64,000 nucleotides of DNA from JAMXLO01 sp963832895 (GCA_963832895.1 CAWHVQ010000008.1:1-64000); one strand, 5' to 3'. Counted from the first letter of the stretch, positions 16,482-26,341 are shown. Notes: generated by a model from the letters alone, not told the origin. Numbers and translations: made by a program.

Positions 16482-17182
16482 CCGGACGCGTCGCCGCTGT
16501 CATTCCGACGCTCAACGAGGCGGCGACGATTGCCGGCACGATTGCAATGCTGCCACGCGATACTGTGGATGAAATCATCGTCGCCGACAGTTCCAGCCGC
16601 GACGGCACTGCTGCGACTGCGAAGGCGGCTGGCGCACGCGTCGTGACACTTGCCGAGCGGGGCTATGGCCGTGCCTGTGCCGCCGGCGTGGCCGCGGCGG
16701 GCGAGGCGTGCGGCATTATCTTGTTTCTTGACGGCGACGGTGCCGACCGCGCGGATCTCGCCGACTTGCTCGTGGCGCCGATCCGCGCTGGCACGCATGA
16801 CTTCGTCATCGGTTCTCGCGTGCGCGGTGTTCGTGAGCCGGGATCGATGAGCTGGCATCAGGTTTTGGCAGGGCGGCTCGCGGGCTGGCTGATGTCGCTG
16901 TTGTACGGCGTTCGCTACACCGACATGTGCGCATTCCGCGCCATCAGCCGCGAGGCACTGGCGCGGCTCGACATGTGCGAGACCAGTTACGGCTGGAACA
17001 TCGAGATGCAGATGAAGGCGGCCCGCGCCGGCCTCCGCATCCTGGAACTGCCCGTGCCATACCGGTGCCGCGCCGGCGGCAACTCCAAGGTAGCGGGCAC
17101 GCTCGGCGGCAGCATCCGCGCCGGCTGGCGCATCGCACTGACGATCGGGCGGATCGCGCTGGACCGCACGAAAAGGGAGTGA
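16469..17182 (+). CDS. Glycosyltransferase family 2, dolichol-phosphate-mannose-synthase-like
   Basis: The start is taken as GTG 16469, overlapping the radical SAM gene by 13 bases, which gives VESLTGRVAAVIPTLNEAATI directly at the GT2 beginning. Motifs: IPTLNEA, DSSSRDGT, LFLDGDGADR (DxD), and GSRVRGVREPGSM for the acceptor loop. The 237-residue size without a membrane tail matches soluble polyprenyl-phosphate sugar transferases. It ends the eight-gene operon; the next gene starts 68 bases on. Confidence 0.87.
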   Translation: MESLTGRVAAVIPTLNEAATIAGTIAMLPRDTVDEIIVADSSSRDGTAATAKAAGARVVTLAERGYGRACAAGVAAAGEACGIILFLDGDGADRADLADLLVAPIRAGTHDFVIGSRVRGVREPGSMSWHQVLAGRLAGWLMSLLYGVRYTDMCAFRAISREALARLDMCETSYGWNIEMQMKAARAGLRILELPVPYRCRAGGNSKVAGTLGGSIRAGWRIALTIGRIALDRTKRE

Positions 17183-17250
17183 CGCGCACGCATGGCTCGC
17201 CTACACTGGACGCAAGGCTCAACAAACAACGAGCCAACAGGGAGGCGACA

Positions 17251-18828
17251 ATGGGGACTTCAGGACCCACGCCCGGCGGTAACACCACTCGGATCAGCCG
17301 CCGTGACGCGTTAACGCTTGCAGCGTCCGCCGCTGTCATAGGCGGCGCGCCGGATATTGCCCGAGCGGCCGGTCCGGCTGGGCAGCTGACATATGCGGTG
17401 CACATCTCGCTGGCGCCGACCTGGTTCGATCCGGCTGAAACGCCGTCGCTCGTCACGCCCTACATGATCTACTACGCGCTGCATGATGCGATGCTGAAGC
17501 CGATGCCGGGCGAACTGGCGGCGCACAGCCTGGCGGAGTCCTGGTCGGCCACCGAAGATGGCATGAGCTACAGTTTCGTATTGCGCGATGGCGTGACATT
17601 CCACAACGGCGCGAAGGTGACGGCGGAGGACGTGAAGTTCTCCTTCGAGCGATACCGTGGCGCCGCCAAGGGAACGCTACACGATCGGGTTGCCTCGGTT
17701 GAAATCCCGGACGCAAGGCACGTCACGTTCCGGCTGAAGAACCCCTGGCCGGACTTCCTGACGTTCTATGCCTCGACCACCGGCGCCGGCTGGATCGTGC
17801 CGAAGACATATGTCGAGAAAGTCGGCGACGACGGCTTCAAGAAGGCGCCGATCGGCGCCGGACCGTACAAGTTCGTTTCGTTCACGCCGGGCGTGGAACT
17901 GGTGCTCGAGGCTTACGAGGGCTACTGGCTCAAGATGCCCAGCGTCAAACGACTGGTGTTGAAGGTGATTCCCGAGGAGGCGACGCGGCTGGCCGCGTTG
18001 AAGCGCAACGAGGTCGACATCGCCTACTCCATCCGCGGCGAGCTGGCCACGGAACTGCGACAGACGCCGGGGCTGACGCTGAAGCCGGTGGTCATCCAGT
18101 CGCCGTTCTGGCTGTATTTTCCTGAGCAATGGGACGCGAAATCACCCTGGCACGATGTGCGCGTGCGGCAGGCGGCGCGGTTGGCGCTCGATCTCAAGAC
18201 GATCAACCAGGCGCTGACGGCGGGATATTCGCGTATCCACGGCAGCCTGATTCCGGACAACTTCGAATTCTTCTGGAAGCCGCCGGAGCCGGTGTACGAC
18301 CCGGAGCAAGCCAGGCAGCTCCTCGCCGCGGCTGGGTATCCCAACGGCTTCGATGCCGGCTTCTATAATTGCGACAGCTCATACGCGAACCTGGCCGAGG
18401 CGACCAACGATTACCTTGGCGCGGTCGGTATACGGGCGAAGCTGCGACCTCTGGAGCGCGTCTCGTTCAACCAGCAGTTTGCCGACAAGAAACTTAAGAA
18501 CATTGTACAGGCGGGGAGCGGTTCGTTCGGCAACGCTGCGACGCGGTTCGAGACCTTCATCGTGAAGGGCGGTGCGTACGCCTATGGCAGTTACCCCGAT
18601 CTCGATGCGATGTTCGAGCAGCAGGCGATCGAACTCGACCACGGCAAGCGTGCGGAGATCCTGACCAGGATGCAGCAGATCCTCTATGAGCGGGTGATCG
18701 GCACGCATCTCTGGCAGCTTGCCTTCATCAATGGCGTCGGACCGCGGGTCGGCGAGTTCAATTTCGACCGGATCGCCGGATTCCCGTACACGGCGCCCTA
18801 TGAAGACCTAACCCTGAAGAACGTGTGA
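17251..18828 (+). CDS. Family 5 (peptide/Dpp-type) solute-binding protein, copy 1
   Basis: ATG 17251 follows GGGAGG. A Tat-like signal (ISRRDALTLAASAAVIGG, ARAAG) precedes an SBP_bac_5 domain: LAESWSATEDGMSYSFVLRDG, FHNGAKVTAEDVKFSFERY and GAGPYKFVSF. It is 525 residues, periplasmic, and would feed the permeases at 20383 and 21309. The next gene is a close paralogue, with many identical blocks (KNPWPDF, GSFGNAATR, YTAPYED/E), so a tandem duplication has taken place. Confidence 0.93.
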   Translation: MGTSGPTPGGNTTRISRRDALTLAASAAVIGGAPDIARAAGPAGQLTYAVHISLAPTWFDPAETPSLVTPYMIYYALHDAMLKPMPGELAAHSLAESWSATEDGMSYSFVLRDGVTFHNGAKVTAEDVKFSFERYRGAAKGTLHDRVASVEIPDARHVTFRLKNPWPDFLTFYASTTGAGWIVPKTYVEKVGDDGFKKAPIGAGPYKFVSFTPGVELVLEAYEGYWLKMPSVKRLVLKVIPEEATRLAALKRNEVDIAYSIRGELATELRQTPGLTLKPVVIQSPFWLYFPEQWDAKSPWHDVRVRQAARLALDLKTINQALTAGYSRIHGSLIPDNFEFFWKPPEPVYDPEQARQLLAAAGYPNGFDAGFYNCDSSYANLAEATNDYLGAVGIRAKLRPLERVSFNQQFADKKLKNIVQAGSGSFGNAATRFETFIVKGGAYAYGSYPDLDAMFEQQAIELDHGKRAEILTRMQQILYERVIGTHLWQLAFINGVGPRVGEFNFDRIAGFPYTAPYEDLTLKNV

Positions 18829-18841
18829 CGGAGCATCCTCA

Positions 18842-20379
18842 ATGACGACACGACGTGATGTGCTTGCGCTTGCCGCACTGGGCGTGGCGGCCGGCGCCGT
18901 GCGGCCGGCGCGGGCGGCTGCTCCAGCGGGGCAGCTTACTGTCGGGGTGCACATCACGTTGGCGCCGACCTGGCTCGATCCGGCGGAGACGGCCGGAATC
19001 ATCACGCCGTTCATGGTGCTGTACGCGCTGCACGACGCGGTGGCGAAGCCGATGCCGCAGGGGAATCCCACACCATCGCTGGCGGAATCCTGGTCTGCCG
19101 GCGAAGACGGGCTGAGCTACGAGTTCGTGTTGCGCGCCGGGGCAAAATTCCACAACGGCGATCCGGTCACCGCCGATGACGTCAAATTCTCGTTCGAGCG
19201 CTATCGCGGTGCAGCGCATGGACTGCTGAAGGAGCGAGTGGCTTCAGTTGAGGCGCCCGATCCGCAACGGGTGGTGTTCAAGCTGAAGAACCCCTGGCCG
19301 GACTTCATCACATTCTACACCGTCGCCTCGGGTGCCGGCTGGGTCGTGCCGCGCAAATACCTTGAGAAGGTTGGCGAGGATGGCTTCAAGAAGGCACCGG
19401 TCGGCGCTGGGCCGTACAAGTTCGTCTCGTTCACACCCGGCATCGAGCTGGTGCTGGAGGCCTTCGATCAGGTACTGGCGCAAGACGCCGAGTGTGAAAC
19501 GTATCGTGATGAAGGTGATCCCCGATGAGTTCGACAAGGCTCGCCGCGTTGAAGAACGGCGAGGTGGACATTGCCTACTCGATTCGGGCGGAACTGGCCG
19601 AGGAATTGCAGCGCACGCCGGGTCTGACCTTGCGGCCGACAGTGGGTTCGGCGCCTTACTATCTGTATTTCCCCGAGCAATGGGATCCGACGTCGCCCTG
19701 GTATGACAAGCGCGTGCGGCAGGCCGCGAAATATGCGCTCGACTACAACACGATCAACAAGGCGCTGACACTGGGGTATTCGCACATTACCGGCAGCCTC
19801 ATGCCAGAGAACTTCGAGTTCTATGAGAAGCTTGCGCCGCCGGTGTATGATCCGGAGAAGGCGCGGCAGCTTTTGGCCGAGGCGGGCCATACCGGCGGTT
19901 TCGACGCCGGCTTCTATACCTGCGATGTCGCCTATGCGAATCTTGGCGAGGCCGCCATCAACTATCTGGGTGAGGTCGGCATCCGCGCCAGGCTGCGGCC
20001 GTTGGAACGCGCGGCGTTCTTCAAGGGCTACGCCGACAAGAAGTACAAGAACATCATTCAGGGCGCATCGGGCGCGTTCGGTAATGCTGCCACACGGCTG
20101 GAGGAGTTCGTGGTCAAGGGCGGCAACTACGCCTATGGCAGCTATCCGGAGATCGACGAGCTGTTCCCGCTTCAGGCCGTCGAGTTGGACCGGACCAAGC
20201 GGGCGGCCATCCTGGCGAAGATGCAGCATCTGCTGGATGACCGGACGATGTACGTGCCCATCTGGCAGCTTGCATTCATCAGTGGCGTGGGACCGCGGGT
20301 AGCGGAATCCGGCTTCGGATTGATCAAGGGATTCGTCTACACGGCGCCTTACGAAGAGATCACGTTGAAAAGTGCTTAG
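18842..20379 (+). pseudogene. Family 5 solute-binding protein, copy 2, two frameshifts
   Basis: MTTRRDVLALAALGVAAGAVRPARA is a Tat-type signal, and the body aligns throughout with the protein encoded at 17251. The frame breaks at 19471-19472, where removing one G restores YWRKTPSVKRIVMKVIPDE. It breaks again at 19530-19531, where removing one T restores STRLAALKNGEVDIAYS. Length is 3n+2, so two single-base insertions explain it. Between and after the breaks conservation is excellent, which argues for sequence error or very recent loss. Confidence 0.88.
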
Positions 20380-20382
20380 AGG

Positions 20383-21303
20383 ATGCGGCGCTTTGTCACT
20401 CGACGGCTGGGCTACTCGCTGCTCTCGCTGCTGCTGCTGTCGCTGACGATATTTTTCTTCGTCCGCGTCACCGGCGATCCGGCAGCGCTGCTCGTCGAAC
20501 CTGGTGCCAGCGAGGAGGATATCGCGGCAATCCATCAGCAGTTTGGCCTCGATCAGCCGCTCTGGATGCAATACGGGCTGTTCATGGCGCACCTCCTCCA
20601 GGGCGATTTTGGTCAGTCGTTCTACTATCAGACGCCGGTGCTCGATCTATACCTCGATCGTTTGCCGAATTCGCTGCTGCTGGCGCTGGTGGCGATGGCG
20701 TTCTCTTTGTTGGTGGGCATCCCGAGCGGTCTCCTTGCCGCGGTGCATGTGGGCCGATTCTGGGACAGCGCCGGAAAGCTGTTCGCGCTGCTCGGCCTGT
20801 CGTTGCCGTCGTTTTTCGTCGGTCTGGTAATGATACTGGTGTTCTCGGTTTATCTCGGCTGGCTGCCGTCCTCCGGGTCCGGCGGCGTGCTGCACATCCT
20901 CATGCCTGCGTTCGCGCTGGGATGGTATTTTGCCGCAGCGCATATGCGCCTGACGCGTTCGTCGATGCTGGAAGTGCTCGGCTCGGAATACATCAAGCTG
21001 GCGCGGCTGAAAGGCCTGCCGCAGGCGCTGGTGATCGGCAAGCACGCATTCAAGAACGCGCTGATCCCCGTACTGACACTGGCCGGCATCAACCTCGTGC
21101 TGATGATCAATGTCGCCGTGGTGGTCGAGACCGTGTTCGCCTGGCCCGGCGTTGGGCGGCTGCTATACGAGGGAATCAGTTTCCGTGATTTCCCGGTGGT
21201 TCAGGGAGTCGTGATCATGGGTGGCACCATGATCGTGGTGGTGAACCTGCTGGTTGACATTGTTTATGCCGTGATCGACCCGCGCATCAGACTGGAGAAG
21301 TGA
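20383..21303 (+). CDS. ABC transporter permease, DppB-like
   Basis: The 306-residue inner-membrane protein starts MRRFVTRRLGYSLLSLLLLSLTIFFFVRV, as DppB/OppB proteins do, with the GDPAALL segment, about six helices and the C-terminal cytoplasmic-loop motif IKLARLKGLPQALVIGKHAFKNAL that contacts the ATPases. It starts three bases after the second binding-protein gene, and its stop overlaps a possible GTG start of the next permease. Confidence 0.95.
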   Translation: MRRFVTRRLGYSLLSLLLLSLTIFFFVRVTGDPAALLVEPGASEEDIAAIHQQFGLDQPLWMQYGLFMAHLLQGDFGQSFYYQTPVLDLYLDRLPNSLLLALVAMAFSLLVGIPSGLLAAVHVGRFWDSAGKLFALLGLSLPSFFVGLVMILVFSVYLGWLPSSGSGGVLHILMPAFALGWYFAAAHMRLTRSSMLEVLGSEYIKLARLKGLPQALVIGKHAFKNALIPVLTLAGINLVLMINVAVVVETVFAWPGVGRLLYEGISFRDFPVVQGVVIMGGTMIVVVNLLVDIVYAVIDPRIRLEK

Positions 21304-21308
21304 CGACC

Positions 21309-22202
21309 ATGAGCCTCTCGAGCGAGACCGTTGTCCTCACCTCGCCTGCGCCGCCGCGATCCTCGGCGATGCGGCTGGGCGACCTGCCGATAATCCCGAT
21401 CATCATCCTGGTGGTCATTGCCTTGACGGCAATCTTCGCCGATTTGCTAGCCCCGCATAATCCGGAGGTCGGCAGCCTGACAGCGCGCTTCCGCCCGCCC
21501 GTCTGGCAAACAGGCGGCAGCACGAACTACCTACTCGGCACCGACCAGTTGGGCCGCGACGTGCTGTCGCGGCTGATCTTCGGGGCCAGGGTATCGATGG
21601 TGGTCGGCTTCACCGCGGTCATCTTCGCAGGCGTGGTCGGCACGACGCTTGGGATCCTCGCCGGCTATCTCGGCGGCTGGGTCGATCAGGTTATCATGCG
21701 CGTCACCGATGCCTGGCTCGCGCTGCCGGCGTTGACCTTTGCCATCTTCCTTGCGGCTATCGTCGGCCCGAGCATGTGGAACATCGTGATCATCCTCGGG
21801 CTGGTCTATTGGACGCGCTATGCGCGCATCGTGCGCGGCGAGGTGTTGTCGCTGAAGGAACGCGAATTCGTCCGCCTCGCCATCGTCGCGGGCTGTTCGA
21901 AATGGACGATCATGCGGCGGCACATCCTGCCGAACGTGGTGAACTCTGCGATCGTGCTGGCGACGCTGATGCTCGGTGTGGTGATCGTGACCGAGGCCTC
22001 GCTGTCCTTCCTTGGCGTCGGCGTGCCACCGCCGCAGCCGGCCTGGGGAATCATGCTGTCGGACGGCAAGCAGGGCCTGATGGTGGGCTATTGGTGGCTC
22101 ACCATTTTCCCGGGCGTCTGCATCATGCTGATGGTGCTTTCCGCCAACCTTTTAGGGGACTGGCTCCGTGTCAAACTCGACCCTCAGCTCCGTCAACTCT
22201 GA
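21309..22202 (+). CDS. ABC transporter permease, DppC-like
   Basis: From ATG 21309 (GGAGA upstream) the product is 297 residues. It has the DppC N-terminal helix, the LGTDQLGRDVLSRLIFGAR motif that marks this subunit, and the EAA-type loop EREFVRLAIVAGCSKWTIMRRHILPN. It pairs with the DppB-like subunit as a heterodimeric channel. The end overlaps the following ATPase gene by 35 bases. Confidence 0.95.
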   Translation: MSLSSETVVLTSPAPPRSSAMRLGDLPIIPIIILVVIALTAIFADLLAPHNPEVGSLTARFRPPVWQTGGSTNYLLGTDQLGRDVLSRLIFGARVSMVVGFTAVIFAGVVGTTLGILAGYLGGWVDQVIMRVTDAWLALPALTFAIFLAAIVGPSMWNIVIILGLVYWTRYARIVRGEVLSLKEREFVRLAIVAGCSKWTIMRRHILPNVVNSAIVLATLMLGVVIVTEASLSFLGVGVPPPQPAWGIMLSDGKQGLMVGYWWLTIFPGVCIMLMVLSANLLGDWLRVKLDPQLRQL

Positions 22203-23223
22203 ACTGCGGCGCAAGACGGCGGTCATGCCCGGCCGGCCGCTGCTGGAGATCGACAATCTCTCCACGCATTACATCTCCGCGCAGGGGACCCGAGTGGTGC
22301 GCGCGGTGGATGACGTGTCGCTGCGCGTCAGCGCTGGTGAGACGATCGGCATCGTGGGCGAGTCAGGATCGGGCAAGAGCACGCTGGCGCTCAGCATCCT
22401 GCGCGTCTTGCCGCCCGCGGCGCAGATCGTCGGCGGGCAGATCTGGTTCGAGAACGAGGACCTTGCGGGCAAGACCGACGCCGAGATGCGGCATGTCCGC
22501 GGCAAGCGCATCGCGATGATCCTCCAGGATCCGATGGCGTCGCTGAACCCACTGTTCACCATCGGCAACCAGGTCGCCGAACCGATCCGCGTGCATGAGG
22601 GGACGCGCCGTGCGGCTGCCTGGCAGCGGGCACGCGAGCTGCTGAAGGCCGTACGGATTCCATCACCGGAGACGCGCGTGACGCAGTATCCGCACGAGAT
22701 GTCCGGCGGCATGCGTCAGCGCATCGTCGGCGCCATCGGCATCGCCTGCGAGCCACGCCTGCTGATCGCCGATGAGCCGACCACCAGTCTGGACCTGACG
22801 ATTCAGGCGCAATATCTGAAGCTGCTGAGCGAACTTCAGCGCGAGCATGGCCTAGCGCTGATATTCATCACCCACAACCTCGGCATTGTCGCGAAGATGT
22901 GCGACCAGCTCGTGGTGATGTATGCGGGACGTGTCGTGGAGTCCGGTCCGGTCTCGCGCATATTCAATGCGCCGGCGCATCCCTATACCGAGGCGTTGCT
23001 GAATTCGATCCCGCGGATGAGCAGCGGCCGTCAGCGGTTGACGGCGATCGAGGGGCAGCCGCCGGACCTGTCGCGCCTACCGCGCGGCTGTGCGTTCGCC
23101 GCGCGCTGCCCGGCGGCATTCGATCGTTGCCGGCAGGAGGCGCCGCCGGAGTTCGACCTCGGCGGCGGACGCACCGCGCGCTGCTGGCTGGCGAGCGCCG
23201 CGATGCAGAGTGGAGCCGCCTGA
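22168..23223 (+). CDS. ABC transporter ATP-binding protein, DppD-like
   Basis: Walker A GESGSGKST, signature MSGGMRQRI, Walker B LLIADEPTT, and the oligopeptide-type C-terminal extension with GCAFAARCPAAFDRC. The start is GTG 22168 with AGGGGA about eight bases before; ATG 22225 would give a shorter form that still keeps the whole ATPase domain. At 351 residues it forms a heterodimeric motor with the next gene product. Confidence 0.95.
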   Translation: MSNSTLSSVNSELRRKTAVMPGRPLLEIDNLSTHYISAQGTRVVRAVDDVSLRVSAGETIGIVGESGSGKSTLALSILRVLPPAAQIVGGQIWFENEDLAGKTDAEMRHVRGKRIAMILQDPMASLNPLFTIGNQVAEPIRVHEGTRRAAAWQRARELLKAVRIPSPETRVTQYPHEMSGGMRQRIVGAIGIACEPRLLIADEPTTSLDLTIQAQYLKLLSELQREHGLALIFITHNLGIVAKMCDQLVVMYAGRVVESGPVSRIFNAPAHPYTEALLNSIPRMSSGRQRLTAIEGQPPDLSRLPRGCAFAARCPAAFDRCRQEAPPEFDLGGGRTARCWLASAAMQSGAA

Positions 23224-24194
23224 TGAAGGTGCTCGAAGCCGCGGGTCTCACCAAGCATTTCCAGGCGCGCCGTGGCCTGTTCGGCGGCAGTCGCGGTGTA
23301 GTGCGGGCGGTGGACGATGTGTCGTTCGCCATCGAGAGCGGGCGCACGCTTGGCGTGGTCGGCGAGTCGGGCTGCGGCAAGACCACGACTGCGAAGCTCG
23401 TGCTGGGCCTGGAGGAGCCGACCGGTGGCTGCATCCGGTTCGAGGGCCGCGATCTACAGGAGCTGGATACCGACGGGCGGCGTCACTATCGGAAGTCGGT
23501 GCAGGCGGTCTTCCAGGACCCGTACGCATCGCTCAGTCCGCGCATGCGCGTCAGCGACATCATCGCCGAGCCTTTGGTGACCAACCAGGACATCGGCGCC
23601 GGCGACGTGCGCAAGCGGGTGCTGAACCTGCTGGACCAGGTCGGGCTGCCACAGCGTTCGGCCGATCTGTTTCCGCACGAGTTCTCCGGCGGCCAGCGCC
23701 AGCGCATCGCGATCGCGCGGGCGCTCGCGCTGTCGCCCAGGCTGATCGTGCTGGATGAGCCGGTGTCGGCGCTGGATGTGTCGATCCGCGCGCAGATCCT
23801 GAACCTGCTGTGCGACCTCCAGGAGCAGTTGGGATTGTCGTATCTGTTCATCGCGCACGATCTCGCCGCGGTAGCGCATATGAGCCACACCATCGTGGTG
23901 ATGTACCTGGGAAAGATCGTCGAGATGGGCGATGCCCAGACGCTTGCACGGGCACCGAAGCATCCCTACACGGCGGCGCTGTTCTCCGCCGCGCTGCCGA
24001 GCCATCCGGACGAGCGGCGTGATGAGATCATTCTGACGGGCGAGGTGCCAAGTCCGCTGAATCCGCCGTCAGGTTGTCGCTTCCATCCGCGCTGCCCGCA
24101 CGCGATGTCGATCTGCGGCCAGCAGGAGCCGGGGCTCGCGCCGATCGAGGATCGCGTCGTGGCGTGCCATCTGTACGATCAGCCGCGGCATTAG
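23223..24194 (+). CDS. ABC transporter ATP-binding protein, DppF-like
   Basis: Walker A GESGCGKTT, signature FSGGQRQRI, Walker B LIVLDEPVS, and C-terminal GCRFHPRCPHAM. At 323 residues it overlaps the previous gene by one base. It completes the importer encoded from 17251. Its stop overlaps by four bases the end of the convergent GFA-family gene. Confidence 0.95.
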   Translation: MKVLEAAGLTKHFQARRGLFGGSRGVVRAVDDVSFAIESGRTLGVVGESGCGKTTTAKLVLGLEEPTGGCIRFEGRDLQELDTDGRRHYRKSVQAVFQDPYASLSPRMRVSDIIAEPLVTNQDIGAGDVRKRVLNLLDQVGLPQRSADLFPHEFSGGQRQRIAIARALALSPRLIVLDEPVSALDVSIRAQILNLLCDLQEQLGLSYLFIAHDLAAVAHMSHTIVVMYLGKIVEMGDAQTLARAPKHPYTAALFSAALPSHPDERRDEIILTGEVPSPLNPPSGCRFHPRCPHAMSICGQQEPGLAPIEDRVVACHLYDQPRH

Positions 24195-24610
24195 GCGATG
24201 ACGCGCGCCGGCATCCAGTTCGTTGCACGACGTTCGAGCCGCGCATCGGTGGCCTCGCCGTCGTAGTCGGGCGAGGCGGGGGGTTGCGTGAACGCGGCAC
24301 GATCGGACAGGCAGTTCACGTTCACCACCGCGCGCAACCCGCTGCCGGTCTCGCAAACCGCGCCGACATAGACGCCGCAGCGGCGGCACAGCAGGTAGTC
24401 GGCGGTGCGCGAGCCGAAGCGGTAGCGCTCGACCTGCGACCAGTCGGATGCGTTGATCGTCGCATCACCGTCGCGGTCGGAAATGGTCCGCGTGCCGTGC
24501 GAGCGGCAGAATGCACATGAGCACGAGCGCAGCGGCATCTGGTCCGGCCCGCGCGAGAGCCGAACCTGTACCCCGATGTTGCCGCAGTGGCAGCCGCCGG
24601 TATGGAGCAT
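24191..24610 (-). CDS. GFA family protein (CENP-V/GFA zinc-binding fold)
   Basis: MLHTGGCHCGNIGVQV, CSCAFCRSHG and YLLCRRCGVYVG place the conserved cysteines of the glutathione-dependent formaldehyde-activating (GFA) / centromere protein V fold, which binds zinc. The start is set at ATG 24610 because GGCHCGN normally lies within the first ten residues. It is 139 residues long. Actual activity in this family is poorly known; the formaldehyde link is for the founding member only. Confidence 0.85.
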   Translation of the reverse strand: MLHTGGCHCGNIGVQVRLSRGPDQMPLRSCSCAFCRSHGTRTISDRDGDATINASDWSQVERYRFGSRTADYLLCRRCGVYVGAVCETGSGLRAVVNVNCLSDRAAFTQPPASPDYDGEATDARLERRATNWMPARVIA

Positions 24611-24695
24611 GTGAGCCTCGGTCGGTGAAGGCCGCACGCTAGGCGGTTGGGGCGAGTGCGGCTAGCCTCGGCGGGCGACGGTGGAGGAGACAGCC

Positions 24696-25976
24696 ATGCT
24701 TCGCAAGGAACAGAATGACCTGCTGACCCGCACAGCGGCCGGAACGCCGATGGGCGAGATGTTCCGCCGCTACTGGATACCGGCCTTGCTGGCCGAAGAA
24801 CTGCCGGAGAACGACTGCGCGCCCGTGCGAGTGCAGCTTCTGTCGGAGAAGCTGATCGCGTTCCGCGACACCGAGGGCCGCTACGGCCTGCTGGACGAAT
24901 TCTGCGCGCATCGCGGCGTGTCGCTGTGGTTCGGCCGCAATGAGGAATGTGGGCTGCGCTGCCCGTATCACGGCTGGAAATACGACGTGACCGGACAGTG
25001 CGTAGAGATCCCGTCGGAGCCGGAGCGGAGCGGTTTCCGCGCGATGATCCGGCTGGGTTCGTATCCACTGGTCGAGCGTGGCGGCGTGCTGTGGACCTAC
25101 ATGGGGCCACCCGAACACCAGCCGGGACTGCCCGAATTCGAGTTCGCCATGATGCCGCCGGAGCAGACCTATACGTCGAAGCGCCTGCAATACTGCAACT
25201 GGCTGCAGGCGATGGAGGGCGGCATCGATTCCAGCCATGTCTCATGGCTGCATCGCGATGCGCTGCGCACCGATCCTCTGATGGTCGGCTCGCGCGGCAA
25301 CCAGTACAACATGGGCGATGCCATGCCGGTGTTCGAAGTGGTGGATCAGCCGGCCGGCCTGTTCATCGGCGCGCGACGCAACGCGGAGGACGGTTACTAC
25401 TGGCGCATCACGCCGTGGTGCATGCCGTCGTTCACCATGATCCCGCCGCGCGGCAATCATCCGGTGCACGGACATTTCTGGATCCCGATCGACGACGAGA
25501 ACTGCTGGGCATGGAGCTTCGACTATCACCCGACGCGCGCACTGACTTCGGCCGAGGTGCAGGCGATGCGCGACGGCAAAGGCATCCACACGCGCACCAT
25601 TCCCGGCACCTATGTTCCCGAGGCCAATCGCGACAACGACTACCTGATGGACCGTGCGGCGCAGAAGGCCGGCACGACCTATAGCGGTGTTGCCGGCATC
25701 GCCATGCAGGACGCGTCGTTGCAGGAGAGCATGGGGCCGATCATGGACCGCTCGCGCGAGCATCTGCTGTCGACCGACAACGGCATCATCATGGCGCGGC
25801 AGCGTCTGATGCGGGCGGCGCGGGCGCTGGAGAAGGGCGAGCCGCCGCCCGGCACCGACCCGGCGACGCATCGCGTGCGCTCGGCTGCCGTCGTGCTGCC
25901 GCGTGACGCGGCGTTCGCCGATGCGGCGCGCGAGGCCTTGACGGCGCGGCCAGGTACGGCGCCAACGTCGGTGTGA
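24696..25976 (+). CDS. Rieske non-heme iron aromatic-ring-type oxygenase, large subunit
   Basis: ATG 24696 follows GGAGGAGA. The Rieske centre is CAHRGVSL (Cys-X-His) plus CPYHGW (Cys-X2-His), and the catalytic iron site is EGGIDSSHVSWLH with the bridging Asp and two His. At 426 residues it resembles phthalate dioxygenase-type oxygenases, single-component alpha subunits that need a separate reductase. None is seen within the window. It probably opens an aromatic or demethylates a substrate brought in by the importer upstream (inference). Confidence 0.93.
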   Translation: MLRKEQNDLLTRTAAGTPMGEMFRRYWIPALLAEELPENDCAPVRVQLLSEKLIAFRDTEGRYGLLDEFCAHRGVSLWFGRNEECGLRCPYHGWKYDVTGQCVEIPSEPERSGFRAMIRLGSYPLVERGGVLWTYMGPPEHQPGLPEFEFAMMPPEQTYTSKRLQYCNWLQAMEGGIDSSHVSWLHRDALRTDPLMVGSRGNQYNMGDAMPVFEVVDQPAGLFIGARRNAEDGYYWRITPWCMPSFTMIPPRGNHPVHGHFWIPIDDENCWAWSFDYHPTRALTSAEVQAMRDGKGIHTRTIPGTYVPEANRDNDYLMDRAAQKAGTTYSGVAGIAMQDASLQESMGPIMDRSREHLLSTDNGIIMARQRLMRAARALEKGEPPPGTDPATHRVRSAAVVLPRDAAFADAAREALTARPGTAPTSV

Positions 25977-25991
25977 ACTGGGAGAAAGAGC

Positions 25992-26330
25992 ATGGCCTGG
26001 AAACGCATGGTGCTGCAGATCGGCATGGGCACCGACATCCGAGGTACAGACTACACGAAGGCGGCGGTGCGCGCGCTGCGTGATGCGTTGTGGCACAACT
26101 CGCTCAGCGTGGCCGACGCGGCGGGACTGCACGTCGATGAGATGCGCGTGGAGGTGACCATCGGCGTGCCAAAGCCGGAGCTGGTGGACAAGGCACAGGT
26201 GCTGGCCGTGCTGCCGCATGGCACCGGCACGGTCAGCGTCGTCGAGGGAGGACTGGAAATTCCCAACGACGCCGGCACCAACTCCACGGTGATCGCCAAT
26301 GCCGCCGCCGTCGTGCGGCTGGACGTATAG
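25992..26330 (+). CDS. Lin0512 family protein, copy 1
   Basis: WKRMVLQIGMGTDIRGTDYTKAAVRALRDALWHNSLS and MRVEVTIGVPKPELVD are hallmarks of the Lin0512 family, about 110-residue proteins of unknown function. It starts 15 bases after the Rieske oxygenase stop and is followed 11 bases later by a second member. Joint location with an oxygenase and hydrolase suggests a role in the same catabolic pathway. Confidence 0.88.
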   Translation: MAWKRMVLQIGMGTDIRGTDYTKAAVRALRDALWHNSLSVADAAGLHVDEMRVEVTIGVPKPELVDKAQVLAVLPHGTGTVSVVEGGLEIPNDAGTNSTVIANAAAVVRLDV

Positions 26331-26341
26331 GGGAACGGACC

